40,246 bases of DNA from Nanobdellota archaeon (GTDB taxonomy: Archaea > Nanobdellota > Nanobdellia > Parvarchaeales > Parvarchaeaceae): the NCBI GenBank assembly GCA_021798355.1, contig JAJZMG010000018.1:1-40246 (forward strand). Direction: 5' to 3'. The notes below the pieces were generated by a model. It saw only the letters and a list, made by a program, of their open reading frames with translations, was not told the DNA's origin and searched no databases. Below, piece after piece: positions 28,114 to 37,192 of the stretch (position 1 is the first letter of the stretch; the number at the start of each line of letters is the position of its first letter). A program made the position numbers and the translations under genes.

Positions 28114-28779
28114 ATGGTAGAAATAAAAAGAATACCTACGGGTATACAGGGCCTAGATAAAAAGATAGAAGGTGGGTTTGAAGCAGGTTCTGTAGTAAGT
28201 GTATTGGGTGGGCCCGGATCTGGAAAATCCCTGCTAGGCATGTCATTTTTACATGAAGGCTTAAAGAACGGAGAAACATGCCTTTTAGTATCATTTGAAG
28301 AAAACGTTGATGATTTAATACTTGATATGGAATCTATCGGTTTTGTGGATGTAAGAAAGTTTATTGCTGATAAAAAATTAATAGTTTCATTTAATTCGCC
28401 TATAAACTTTGAATATTTGGGTGTGCTTGATGTAATCCAAGAGAACAATGTTTTTAGGGTTGTAATTGATTCTTTGTCTGCCATCTCTATGTATATGGAA
28501 GACAGAGGCAAATTCAGGAAATTCATGCTGGATTTAGTTACCGAGCTCAAAAAGTTTAAGGTAACTGCAATAGTTACTGATGAGCAGCCGCAGGTTTCTG
28601 ATGGTGATACACTTTACTTCAGTGGTGAGTACCTTTCTGATGCAGTCATAAAGTTGTTCTATACAGGTTTGGGTGGCGATTTCGACAGAAGCATGCAGAT
28701 AGTGAAGATGAGAAGAACCAACAATGATAGATCAATGCTTCCGATGAGAATAGATAAAGGCGGCATATATGTCAAATGA
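28114..28779 (+). CDS. KaiC-like RecA-superfamily ATPase, single domain
   Basis: IPTGIQGLDKKIEGGFEAGSVVSVLGGPGSGKSLLGMSFLHEGLKNGETCLLVSFEE; Walker B VVIDSLSAI. Confidence 0.9.
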   Translation: MVEIKRIPTGIQGLDKKIEGGFEAGSVVSVLGGPGSGKSLLGMSFLHEGLKNGETCLLVSFEENVDDLILDMESIGFVDVRKFIADKKLIVSFNSPINFEYLGVLDVIQENNVFRVVIDSLSAISMYMEDRGKFRKFMLDLVTELKKFKVTAIVTDEQPQVSDGDTLYFSGEYLSDAVIKLFYTGLGGDFDRSMQIVKMRRTNNDRSMLPMRIDKGGIYVK

Positions 28780-29290
28780 TTCTAGTCCCAAAGACTTCTT
28801 AAACAAAATGCTTTTAACTGGAAATATAACCTTTGACGGTAAGCATCTTTTGTTAATGGGTAGGCCAGGTTTATTGCTAAATGCCGATATACTAGTTAGT
28901 TTGTATGGATACCTTTTAAAGTACGATAAGGATGCACTTTTTAATGCGGGTGTTAAGTCAATTAATGACATAATAATAGATTATAAAAATAGATTTAGTG
29001 ATATAAACAAAATTTTTTCATTATTATCTGAGATCGTAGAAACTTCTGGCCTTGGCGAGTTTGATTTTGTTTTCGAAAAGTTAAATTCTATTCTTAGAGC
29101 TAATAATTCAATTATTCCAATAAGATATTTGACGCTTTTTGGAAGATCAGATAAACCCATTTGTTTCTTTTTGACAGGCATGTTTTATCAGTCTTTAAAG
29201 ATAGTATTTAACAAGGATTACAAAGTTGAGGAGGTGACGTGCATCGCTAAAGGAGACAATGTATGTACTTTTTTAGCTAAAGAAATTTAA
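28769..29290 (+). CDS. V4R (4-vinyl reductase) domain protein
   Basis: C-terminal FFLTGMFYQSLKIVFNKDYKVEEVTCIAKGDNVCTFLAKE matches the V4R E..C.A.GD..C.F pattern; overlaps the KaiC ORF end by 11 nt. Confidence 0.75.
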   Translation: MSNDSSPKDFLNKMLLTGNITFDGKHLLLMGRPGLLLNADILVSLYGYLLKYDKDALFNAGVKSINDIIIDYKNRFSDINKIFSLLSEIVETSGLGEFDFVFEKLNSILRANNSIIPIRYLTLFGRSDKPICFFLTGMFYQSLKIVFNKDYKVEEVTCIAKGDNVCTFLAKEI

Positions 29291-29292
29291 TT

Positions 29293-30642
29293 ATGAAACC
29301 TAGTTTAAAGAACACTTTGGAATATGCATTTAAAAATGTTGATTTTTATAAGCAGGATAACTATAAAAAAATATTATCTGAGAATAGAGGCAAACTTGAC
29401 CATCTTCTACTTTCGCGATTACCAATAATTGACGGAAATTATTTTTTGAATGATTTTTATAAGTTTATTCCGTCAAATCCAAATTCATACATATTTGACT
29501 TTGAAACATCTGGTTCATCGGGTACTCCAAAGAATATACCCGTAGATGTTAATTTTATGAGTGATTATGTTAATGGAGTTATAAATATTTTTAATGATAT
29601 ACTCGATGGCGCTCCAAAATTTTATATAAATATAGCACCTCCAAAACCAGCAATAAGTGGGGTTCTTATGAGTAGATTAGTTGAGCTAGTAAATGGGATT
29701 GAATTTGTTCCTGGCCCAGGGCAGAGAATTTTAGATGTGTTGCGAAATGCTTATGCAGTATACTCAAATCATAAAAACATGGGCAAAAAAGTAAATATAA
29801 TGGCGATATCCTCTTTACTATTTAGGGAAGTTTATAGTTTGAATAAAGATGAATTGAATGAATTAAAGAGTTTAACAAATAGCCTTGATGTGTATGTTTT
29901 GTTAGCTGGAGAGCCAGTTGATTTCAATAGGGTAAAGTTATTACAAAAGATGTTTAATACTAAAGGGGTAATAGATTTAATAGGCACAACAGAGGGGGCT
30001 TCTGGTTATAGATTTTATAGCTATAACAATATAATAAATAACAATGATCCGGGGTATGAATTTATAATGAATGATTATAACGTGCATTATAGCATTTTTG
30101 ACGGTAATAAGTTATTAGAATTAAATAATAAAAACGTTGGGGAAAAAGGAGAATTAACCATAACACAAAAATCGCGTAAAAACAAAACTATTTGCCCATT
30201 AATTAATTATAATATGAAAGAATTAGTGATTTTTCGTGGATTTTATAAAGGGAAACCAAAGTTTGAGTTTATCGGCAGGAGTAATAAGCTAACTAATTTT
30301 AGTGTATCAAAATTAAATGATAATATTATAGATGATGTAATTGCGGGGGCAATTTTAAATTATGATGTCGGCGAGGGATATGCAGAGATTACGAGAGAAA
30401 ATGGTTTAGATAAGTTGTTGTTCCATTTCTATAAAAAAGGTTTTAATGGAGATAAGAACTCAATTAAAAGTTTTTTAGAAAACGCTTTATCTAATCATGA
30501 AATGGAGCTTTCTTATGTTATTAAAAACAAATTAGGATTAATAGATATTGATATCACGGACAAGAAAGAAGACATACCATTTTACGTTCAAAAGGGCAAA
30601 TCCATACGTTTAATGGATAAAAGAGGGATAGAACACTACTGA
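29293..30642 (+). CDS. PaaK/LuxE/F390-synthetase-like adenylate-forming enzyme (ANL superfamily)
   Basis: ETSGSSGTPKNIPV (phosphate loop), GTTEGASG, FIGRSNKLTNFSVSKL, terminal KGKSIRLMDKRG; starts 2 nt after the V4R stop. Confidence 0.78.
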   Translation: MKPSLKNTLEYAFKNVDFYKQDNYKKILSENRGKLDHLLLSRLPIIDGNYFLNDFYKFIPSNPNSYIFDFETSGSSGTPKNIPVDVNFMSDYVNGVINIFNDILDGAPKFYINIAPPKPAISGVLMSRLVELVNGIEFVPGPGQRILDVLRNAYAVYSNHKNMGKKVNIMAISSLLFREVYSLNKDELNELKSLTNSLDVYVLLAGEPVDFNRVKLLQKMFNTKGVIDLIGTTEGASGYRFYSYNNIINNNDPGYEFIMNDYNVHYSIFDGNKLLELNNKNVGEKGELTITQKSRKNKTICPLINYNMKELVIFRGFYKGKPKFEFIGRSNKLTNFSVSKLNDNIIDDVIAGAILNYDVGEGYAEITRENGLDKLLFHFYKKGFNGDKNSIKSFLENALSNHEMELSYVIKNKLGLIDIDITDKKEDIPFYVQKGKSIRLMDKRGIEHY

Positions 30643-30643
30643 T

Positions 30644-31741
30644 TTAGGACCTTGAAAGGTTTGAAACGCCGTCTATCTCCTTAAATGACTTTGTTGCTTT
30701 CGTTGTCTTTCTCCTTACGGCGTAGTCCTCGTCATTTATTAGCAGAAGTTCTGGTTCAGCAACTATCATCTTTGTTTGTGCCTTTTCTCCGTATTTAGTG
30801 GTTTTTCCACCGTAGTTCATATATATAAATGTAAGGGGGAAAGAGGGGAAATAGGTTATATTATTATCGCCTGAAAAACCTATTGAGGATTTTCCTGCGT
30901 AATGACCGTACATAGGTATAAGCTTTTTACCAATTTCTTTTTCTGTCTTTTTTAATCCTTTTCCAGTTATCTGTGTACCAGACACCTTTATTAAATTAGT
31001 GTCGTAAAACAGGTCTTTAGGTAACATTGAAAGCATCTCCATCGCAGCCGTAGCTATTCCAACGTTACCTTCTTTTAATAAGTAAGTCTCCTTTTCCATG
31101 ACAGGTTTCATTGCCTGCATCATCTCTTGTGGACTTAAAAGTTTCAATCCCTTTGTCTCAAATTCATTTCCTACATATTCCATTCGAAGGAGTTCTGCTA
31201 GTTTTTTGTGTTCTTCCTGGTAAGCGCCTACAGGGCCTGCGGCCAGTAATTTCTTGTTTTTTAGCTCCTTTACTGGATACTGCGCCTTTATTCCGGTGTA
31301 TTCATTGACTGCCGATATATACAAAGATTGCGGTGTATGGTAAACTGTTTTTGCTGGTCCGGTAGTTCCAGAGGAAGAACTTTTAAACATAGTATCTGTT
31401 TTAAAACCTGTAGGCATGTAATAACGTTCGTAACCTCTCTCCTCCTTTAAAAGGTTGGAATCAGAATTACCTAAAAGCGAAACTAACTCATCTAAGCTTT
31501 TGGCGTTGTATATTTTGGCGGGAGTTATATCCTTGATGTATGCTTTCGAAACCCAATACCTTGAGCCGGTACTACCGTTTATTTGATAGTTTGCCACTTC
31601 CTTTAACCAATTCAGCATTCCGTCTTCAACGTTACTATTTAACAATGCTTTATCAAAGGGTTTTTTAAACTTAGACCATTCTCCTTCGAATAAGTTCTCC
31701 CCATTAGCGTACTTTCTCAAGTTTTTTATATAATTATTCAT
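30644..31741 (-). CDS. ANL-like adenylate-forming protein, divergent and apparently lacking the C-terminal lid domain
   Basis: FKSSSSGTTGPAKTVYHT phosphate loop; KVSGTQITGKGLKKTEKEIGKKLIPMYGHYAGKSS; ends convergently 1 nt after ORF 29293..30642. Confidence 0.62.
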   Translation of the reverse strand: MNNYIKNLRKYANGENLFEGEWSKFKKPFDKALLNSNVEDGMLNWLKEVANYQINGSTGSRYWVSKAYIKDITPAKIYNAKSLDELVSLLGNSDSNLLKEERGYERYYMPTGFKTDTMFKSSSSGTTGPAKTVYHTPQSLYISAVNEYTGIKAQYPVKELKNKKLLAAGPVGAYQEEHKKLAELLRMEYVGNEFETKGLKLLSPQEMMQAMKPVMEKETYLLKEGNVGIATAAMEMLSMLPKDLFYDTNLIKVSGTQITGKGLKKTEKEIGKKLIPMYGHYAGKSSIGFSGDNNITYFPSFPLTFIYMNYGGKTTKYGEKAQTKMIVAEPELLLINDEDYAVRRKTTKATKSFKEIDGVSNLSRS

Positions 31742-31819
31742 TCTATAATAGTGATAAGTTGTAATATAAATACTTTACTTAGAACCAAAATTATATAACA
31801 TACGCATATATAACTTACT

Positions 31820-32038
31820 ATGATAACGGAGGAATTGAGCAGTAAAAAGAAAAAAATCTTTTTTTCTGTAGTTATAGTTTACTTTTTAGTCGGGTTTTTG
31901 CTTATACTTATATTCCTGACAAGGTATTTTGGTCCAAACGGAGCTAGTCTTATAGGAATACTTTATCTAGCATTGGGCTGGCTGTTCCTTTATCGCTGGA
32001 AAGGGTTGTTCAAGATAATGAAAATAAAATACAAGTAG
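31820..32038 (+). CDS. Hypothetical small membrane protein
   Basis: 72-aa ORF with two hydrophobic segments, 6 nt upstream of the MFS gene. Confidence 0.55.
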   Translation: MITEELSSKKKKIFFSVVIVYFLVGFLLILIFLTRYFGPNGASLIGILYLALGWLFLYRWKGLFKIMKIKYK

Positions 32039-32044
32039 AGCTTC

Positions 32045-33214
32045 ATGATAAAAAACAATGTCAAGGATTCTGGTATCTCATTTGTTCATATAGTATTTAC
32101 TATAATGATAATAACCTTTTCTATACGAGCAAGCAACAACATGCTTACTACCTCCGTTCCACTACTGGTCAAGTATTATTTTGGTTTCTCTGAAACAGAA
32201 GTCGGATTAATAGCGGCCTTATTGTCTTTTACCACTTTTCTCACGACGGCTTTTTTAAATGCTAAGTTATCGGCAAACAAAAGGCGCGTAGCGTTTATAG
32301 TTTCTAATTTCATTTACATGCTTGTATTTATCAGCATATGGGTTTCCAATTTTTACAGCATTTGGGCATTAGCAGCAATAATGGGCGTTCTTCTAGGGTT
32401 CATAATGCCTAACATAATAACGGCTGCCGGCCTTTTCAAAGATCCAAAGACAAGGGACAGAATACTGTCCATTTACACGGTCATATTGAGTTTTAGCCTT
32501 ATAATCGGTCCGTTGATAGAGTCGGAGCTTCTCAAATTTGTAAACATACGGGAAGCATTTCTTATATTTGCGTTATTTGGTTTAATTTCATTTGTTCTTT
32601 CTCCTTTAATGAAGTTTCCGGTTGAAAAGCAGAAAAAGATCAAGGTCAAAGTGTTTTCAAACTACGGTTTCCGCTCAGCTGTTTTCAATATAATGGCATA
32701 TAATATACCCTTTGCAGTATTGATAGCATTTGCAGGAATATACGAAAGGGACACTTTCAAAATCTCTCTTTCCTTTGTTACCTTGGTGTTTTCGTTATTT
32801 TTCCTTACGTCCTTTTTATCGAGGATATATCTATCGATTAAACCTCCTAACAACATAAAATTTATGATGAATGGAACAATCGTTTTAACGCTAATAGGCA
32901 TAACAGTAATGGTTTTTTCGAGGAATTTAGAGATATTCATAGTTTCATTTCTGATTTTGGGGATACCACACGGTTTTGCATACCCTGTTTCAATAATTAC
33001 GCTTGGCAGGTCATTCCAGGCCAGATTAAGAAACGTTGCAAATAGTTACTTTTTTGCAATAATGATGGCAGTCGGCGTGCTTTTGCCAACCTTGTCAGGC
33101 TTTTCGATAGACAACATAGGTTTTAAGCTTACCTTTATTTTCATAACTCTTTTAATAGTTGTTTTGCTGGTATTAAATAATATTAATTTCAGGAGATGGA
33201 AACTTAATGTATGA
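32045..33214 (+). CDS. Major facilitator superfamily transporter
   Basis: 389-aa, about 12 TM segments, MFS-like hydrophobic pattern. Confidence 0.8.
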   Translation: MIKNNVKDSGISFVHIVFTIMIITFSIRASNNMLTTSVPLLVKYYFGFSETEVGLIAALLSFTTFLTTAFLNAKLSANKRRVAFIVSNFIYMLVFISIWVSNFYSIWALAAIMGVLLGFIMPNIITAAGLFKDPKTRDRILSIYTVILSFSLIIGPLIESELLKFVNIREAFLIFALFGLISFVLSPLMKFPVEKQKKIKVKVFSNYGFRSAVFNIMAYNIPFAVLIAFAGIYERDTFKISLSFVTLVFSLFFLTSFLSRIYLSIKPPNNIKFMMNGTIVLTLIGITVMVFSRNLEIFIVSFLILGIPHGFAYPVSIITLGRSFQARLRNVANSYFFAIMMAVGVLLPTLSGFSIDNIGFKLTFIFITLLIVVLLVLNNINFRRWKLNV

Positions 33215-33398
33215 CACGGATGATTAAAATATCTAAAAGCGGGATTGAAAAAGTGATAAGATACGTGCAAATCCGCTTAAACATAGAAAGATTGTGGTTT
33301 TTCCCCAGAAACAGTTTACGGAACATAGGCTAATGCTTTCAATGAGGAGGGGCATTAAAGAGAGATTTAAAGTAAATAGATGGCAGATACTTCCTTAA
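33211..33398 (+). pseudogene. Possible frameshifted small basic protein gene
   Basis: ATG at 33211 overlaps the MFS stop; frame 1 runs 33211..33333 (40 aa). Another frame is open from 33249 to TAA 33396-33398 with ...DKIRANPLKHRKIVVFPQKQFTEHRLMLSMRRGIKERFKVNRWQILP. Confidence 0.3.
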
Positions 33399-33506
33399 CG
33401 GTGCATATCTGCAGCTTTGATCAACTGAAAGAAATAGAAGTTGTTATCTTTGTAAAATTAAATATACTTAGAATATAATTTAATACTTGAAAATTCATTT
33501 ACTTTC

Positions 33507-34436
33507 ATGGTAAAGTTAACCGTAAGAAACTTAAGCAAGAGATATAAGGATAAGAAAGGTAAAGGATTAGCGGCTTTAAAGAACATTTCTCTTGATTTGG
33601 ATATAAATGGAATATTTACATTGATAGGCAGAAACGGGGCTGGAAAAACCACTTTTATAAGGATAGTTTCTACTGAACTGCTTCCAACTACGGGAAAGGT
33701 ATACTTAGATGGAGTTGATGTCGTGGAAGATCCCAAAGGCATAAGGGATAGAATAGCAGTAATACCTCAGGAAGCGGAGCTTATACCCTGGATGACAGCA
33801 AGAGAAAATATATACGCATATCTGTTATGGAGGGGGTTCAGTTTTAAGGAGGCCAGAAAAAGGACAGATTCAGTTTTATCAAGGTTTAAATTGGAAAAAT
33901 ATGCGGATAAAATACCAAGGAAATTATCAGGAGGTACAAAGAGGAAGGTTTTGGTTGCATTGGTAATTTCCTCAGATGCAAAAATAATCTTTTTAGACGA
34001 GCCTACAACAGGTTTAGATCCCATATCGAGAAGGGAACTATGGGAGGTTCTTAATGAGTTGAAAAAAGAGCACCTTATAATACTAACAACACACTATCTT
34101 GAAGAGGCCGAGGAGCTTTCCGACTATATAATCATATTAAACAAAGGAAAGCTTGTAAGAGGGGGCACTATAAACGATATAAGAACTGCTGTAGGCTATC
34201 CATATGCAATAAAAATATTCAAGGGCTTCAATAGAAAAATCAGATTAAAAGGAAGAATTGTAAAGAAAAACGATGGTACTTTTCAGGTTTTTTCGGATGA
34301 AAAGGCAGCAAACAACCTTGCCCAAAAGTTGATAAAGACGAAGGTAAAGTTCTCAATCAATCCGACTTCATTGGAAGATATATTTTACATGCTGGTAGGC
34401 GATATAGACAAAGGGGAAGAACATGAAAACGAGTAA
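33507..34436 (+). CDS. ABC transporter ATP-binding protein
   Basis: LIGRNGAGKTTFIRI (Walker A), KLSGGTKRKVLVA (signature), KIIFLDEPTTGLDPISRRELW (Walker B). Confidence 0.95.
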   Translation: MVKLTVRNLSKRYKDKKGKGLAALKNISLDLDINGIFTLIGRNGAGKTTFIRIVSTELLPTTGKVYLDGVDVVEDPKGIRDRIAVIPQEAELIPWMTARENIYAYLLWRGFSFKEARKRTDSVLSRFKLEKYADKIPRKLSGGTKRKVLVALVISSDAKIIFLDEPTTGLDPISRRELWEVLNELKKEHLIILTTHYLEEAEELSDYIIILNKGKLVRGGTINDIRTAVGYPYAIKIFKGFNRKIRLKGRIVKKNDGTFQVFSDEKAANNLAQKLIKTKVKFSINPTSLEDIFYMLVGDIDKGEEHENE

Positions 34437-35166
34437 GTTTAGTCAGCTTTCTGCCTCAGTAATGGCTAATGCAATCTATGCCATGAAGAACTTCCCGGTC
34501 ATGCTTGTAAATACCATACTGGCTCCTTTCGGTTTGCTTATAATAATATTTTTTGTAAGTCACGGAACCTTGCTTGACGTTGGCATATTAGGGGCGTTCA
34601 TTTTGGTAATGGTAAATAACGGAATATCTATTCAGGGAGATCTTACGCACTTAAGGAATGACATGAAGCTGCAGGACATGCTTGTCAGTTCACCCGTTTC
34701 TCCCGCAATTTATGTGGCGGGCATAGCGTTATCCGAACTAGTTTTTTCTATTCCTGATCTAGTAGTTCTTTCCATCCTTGCTATTATATTTATCCATATT
34801 CCAGTAATTGCTGCCTTAACATTGGTAGCAGTCATGCTTCTTACCTTCATGTTTTCCATCTCCTTGGGTTTTTTTATTTCAACGATAAGCAGGGACGTTA
34901 TAGAAAGCTGGGCATTTATGGGTCTTATCTCAATGGTTTTATCCACCTTACCACCGGTTTACTATCCTGTTACATACATACCTATCCCTTTCAGATACCT
35001 TGCTTATATTTCACCTACAACCTTTTCTGCAATAATAGCACAGGGCAGCATAGGCTTTATTAAATTCTCAAGTTCATTTATTTTGACATCTTGGATAGTT
35101 CTTATTCTAGTTTCCGCCGCTTTAATTATATTTGCAATAAAGCGCTCCAGGTGGAGAGAGGAGTGA
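34423..35166 (+). CDS. ABC-2 type transporter permease
   Basis: About six TM segments; overlaps the ATPase gene. Confidence 0.85.
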   Translation: MKTSKFSQLSASVMANAIYAMKNFPVMLVNTILAPFGLLIIIFFVSHGTLLDVGILGAFILVMVNNGISIQGDLTHLRNDMKLQDMLVSSPVSPAIYVAGIALSELVFSIPDLVVLSILAIIFIHIPVIAALTLVAVMLLTFMFSISLGFFISTISRDVIESWAFMGLISMVLSTLPPVYYPVTYIPIPFRYLAYISPTTFSAIIAQGSIGFIKFSSSFILTSWIVLILVSAALIIFAIKRSRWREE

Positions 35167-35198
35167 ATTATTTTAACTGTATCTTGTTTTAAACAGTA

Positions 35199-35765
35199 AT
35201 GTATAATGATAAATTTTCAATAAGAAATATGTTGAAAATAGGGATACCAACGCTTCTTTTTCTGCCTATAATATTAGTCATAGCGTTGTTTTCTGGCAGC
35301 ATTCTTTTTTTGGATTACGTTCATGTGTTCAGCGGTGCTTCTTGGACAGGCATGGATCTTTTTATGGGCCTTTTTTTCTCCTTTGTTATGAAAGGACTTG
35401 ACAACGATGAGAGAGTTGAGGTATCTAAAAGGCTTACGCCGATGATGCTTTTTTTCATGCCCTCCATATCAGCAGTAACGATAACGGCGGGGATAATACT
35501 AGCAATGAAAGAAGGAATTTTTATTCTATCCTCCCCCATAATTATAGCCGTTCTTGTAATAGCTAGTATACTTACTTTACAAGGCATAGGCATATTCCTG
35601 CCAAATGAGTTAAGGGTTTATCTGGAGATAAAGCACGGCAGTAAAGACAAAGATAAAATAGTAAGGCTTACAATGTTTAACTTAAAACTAGCATTCAGCC
35701 AAGTTATCTTTCAAATAGCAATAATACTGCTTATGGCACATCTTGCTACGGGGTTAGCGCTATGA
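35199..35765 (+). CDS. Integral membrane protein (CopD/DUF2269-like appearance), paralogue 1
   Basis: FLDYVHVFSGASWTGMDLFMGLFFSFVMKGLDNDERVEVSKRLTPMMLFFMPSISAVTITAGIILA; four-TM pattern. Confidence 0.7.
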   Translation: MYNDKFSIRNMLKIGIPTLLFLPIILVIALFSGSILFLDYVHVFSGASWTGMDLFMGLFFSFVMKGLDNDERVEVSKRLTPMMLFFMPSISAVTITAGIILAMKEGIFILSSPIIIAVLVIASILTLQGIGIFLPNELRVYLEIKHGSKDKDKIVRLTMFNLKLAFSQVIFQIAIILLMAHLATGLAL

Positions 35766-36310
35766 TGATTAATTTTAGGTCTATTTACAGGTTCGGGGCA
35801 GTATCTGCAGCCTTGCCGTTGCTTTTTTTGGTTATAGTCTATGCGGTCAAGGACTACCTTTTAATAGACTATATACATGTTCTTGCCGCAGCGTTATGGC
35901 TGGGTTGTAATCTTTTTATGGGTTTCATATTCTACATTGTAATAAAAGATTTGGATGATAAGGAAAAGGTTGACATAACTATAAGGCTGCTTCCTCTTAC
36001 GTTGTTTTTTATACCCTCTATAACTTTAACCACAGTAATCGCAGGCTACATACTTGCCTTTTACATAGGCCTTTTTTCATACTCTGCTTTCATCTACATG
36101 CCAATAATTGTAATCTCCACGGTCCTTCTCTTGCTCTCTTTCATTTATTATATAGGAGATTCTCTGGGGATAATAATGATTTTAAATCATAAGACAAACA
36201 TTAAAAAAGTCATAGAACTTTCTATGAGAAACTTCAAAGTCGCCTTTGTCCAGTTGATATTACAGTCTATAATAATAGGATTTATGGCCTACATAGTCGT
36301 ATCATTATAA
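35762..36310 (+). CDS. Integral membrane protein (CopD/DUF2269-like appearance), paralogue 2
   Basis: LIDYIHVLAAALWLGCNLFMGFIFYIVIKDLDDKEKVDITIRLLPLTLFFIPSITLTTVIAGYILA; homologous to the preceding ORF. Confidence 0.7.
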   Translation: MMINFRSIYRFGAVSAALPLLFLVIVYAVKDYLLIDYIHVLAAALWLGCNLFMGFIFYIVIKDLDDKEKVDITIRLLPLTLFFIPSITLTTVIAGYILAFYIGLFSYSAFIYMPIIVISTVLLLLSFIYYIGDSLGIIMILNHKTNIKKVIELSMRNFKVAFVQLILQSIIIGFMAYIVVSL

Positions 36311-36336
36311 TTTTATTATAATTAAATAGTAAAATA

Positions 36337-36344
36337 TTTATATA
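36337..36344 (+). promoter_or_regulatory. Putative TATA box for ORF 36365
   Basis: tttatata about 25 nt upstream of ATG 36365. Confidence 0.5.
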
Positions 36345-36364
36345 GGTTGATTTCATAATAACTT

Positions 36365-36910
36365 ATGAATAAAAAACTTGATGATTCTCTTTCAGATGTA
36401 TTTGTGAAACCTGAAACAGGTTTGTATACTGAACTTTTTTTGATCGAAGAGCTAGGCCTTGGTAAAAAAGCGGGCAACTACTTGAAAGCGAAATACAGCC
36501 CAAATGAACGGTTTAAGATGATGAAAAGAGAGTATAATACGGCTCCGGAAAACATCGTTAAACCTATTGCATTAAAGGAGTTGGACGGCGAAAAAGTGTA
36601 TATACTAGAAAAGATAACTGGTAATATGTTTATGGACTCTCTTTATAAAGTAAGAGAAAACAAACAGCTTTTATACAGCATAAAGCAACAGCTTGAATCT
36701 ACAGTAGAAAAATTACATAGCAATGGTTATGTCCACGGCGATTTAATGGGCGCAAATAACATTATGCTTACGAAAGACGGAAAAATCAAACTTATAGACT
36801 CTCTATACATACCTAAAAATTTTGAATACAAAAAAGCTTTCATTGAACTTGATAACAATGCAGTAAAATCTGTTATAAATACAATGTATACAAAATTTAT
36901 TGGTAGATGA
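36365..36910 (+). CDS. Small protein kinase-fold protein (RIO/Bud32/lipopolysaccharide-kinase-like)
   Basis: NGYVHGDLMGANNIMLTKDGKIKLIDS catalytic-loop-like HGDxxxxN and metal-binding D. Confidence 0.75.
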   Translation: MNKKLDDSLSDVFVKPETGLYTELFLIEELGLGKKAGNYLKAKYSPNERFKMMKREYNTAPENIVKPIALKELDGEKVYILEKITGNMFMDSLYKVRENKQLLYSIKQQLESTVEKLHSNGYVHGDLMGANNIMLTKDGKIKLIDSLYIPKNFEYKKAFIELDNNAVKSVINTMYTKFIGR

Positions 36911-36925
36911 AATATTTAGTTTAAA

Positions 36926-37126
36926 ATGGAAAAGCTGGAAAGCATCCTAAACAAAGTAGTTACTACCAAAAGTTATTACATGCTTGCTTCTGATAGCATA
37001 CAGTCTAAAGTTAACCAGATAAACTACCAAACGAATATCTCTTTTTGGAGCCTGGCTGCAATAGTGTCAATAGTTGCAGGCTATTCTGTTTACAAATACC
37101 TAAAGTTTCTTAAGAGAGGTTACTAA
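36926..37126 (+). CDS. Hypothetical small membrane protein with C-terminal TM
   Basis: 66 aa; FWSLAAIVSIVAGYSVYKYLKFLKRGY. Confidence 0.5.
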   Translation: MEKLESILNKVVTTKSYYMLASDSIQSKVNQINYQTNISFWSLAAIVSIVAGYSVYKYLKFLKRGY

Positions 37127-37192
37127 GCCGCATTTTTTTGATTTTTCTGCTTTCGGTTATTTGGAAGGCACCTAGTCTTCTTATTTTTAATT

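Noticed and set aside
28098-28550. 150-aa minus-strand ORF
   Set aside because: Antisense to the KaiC-like ATPase with intact Walker motifs on the plus strand.
33458-33742. 94-aa minus-strand ORF
   Set aside because: Antisense to the ABC ATPase Walker A region.
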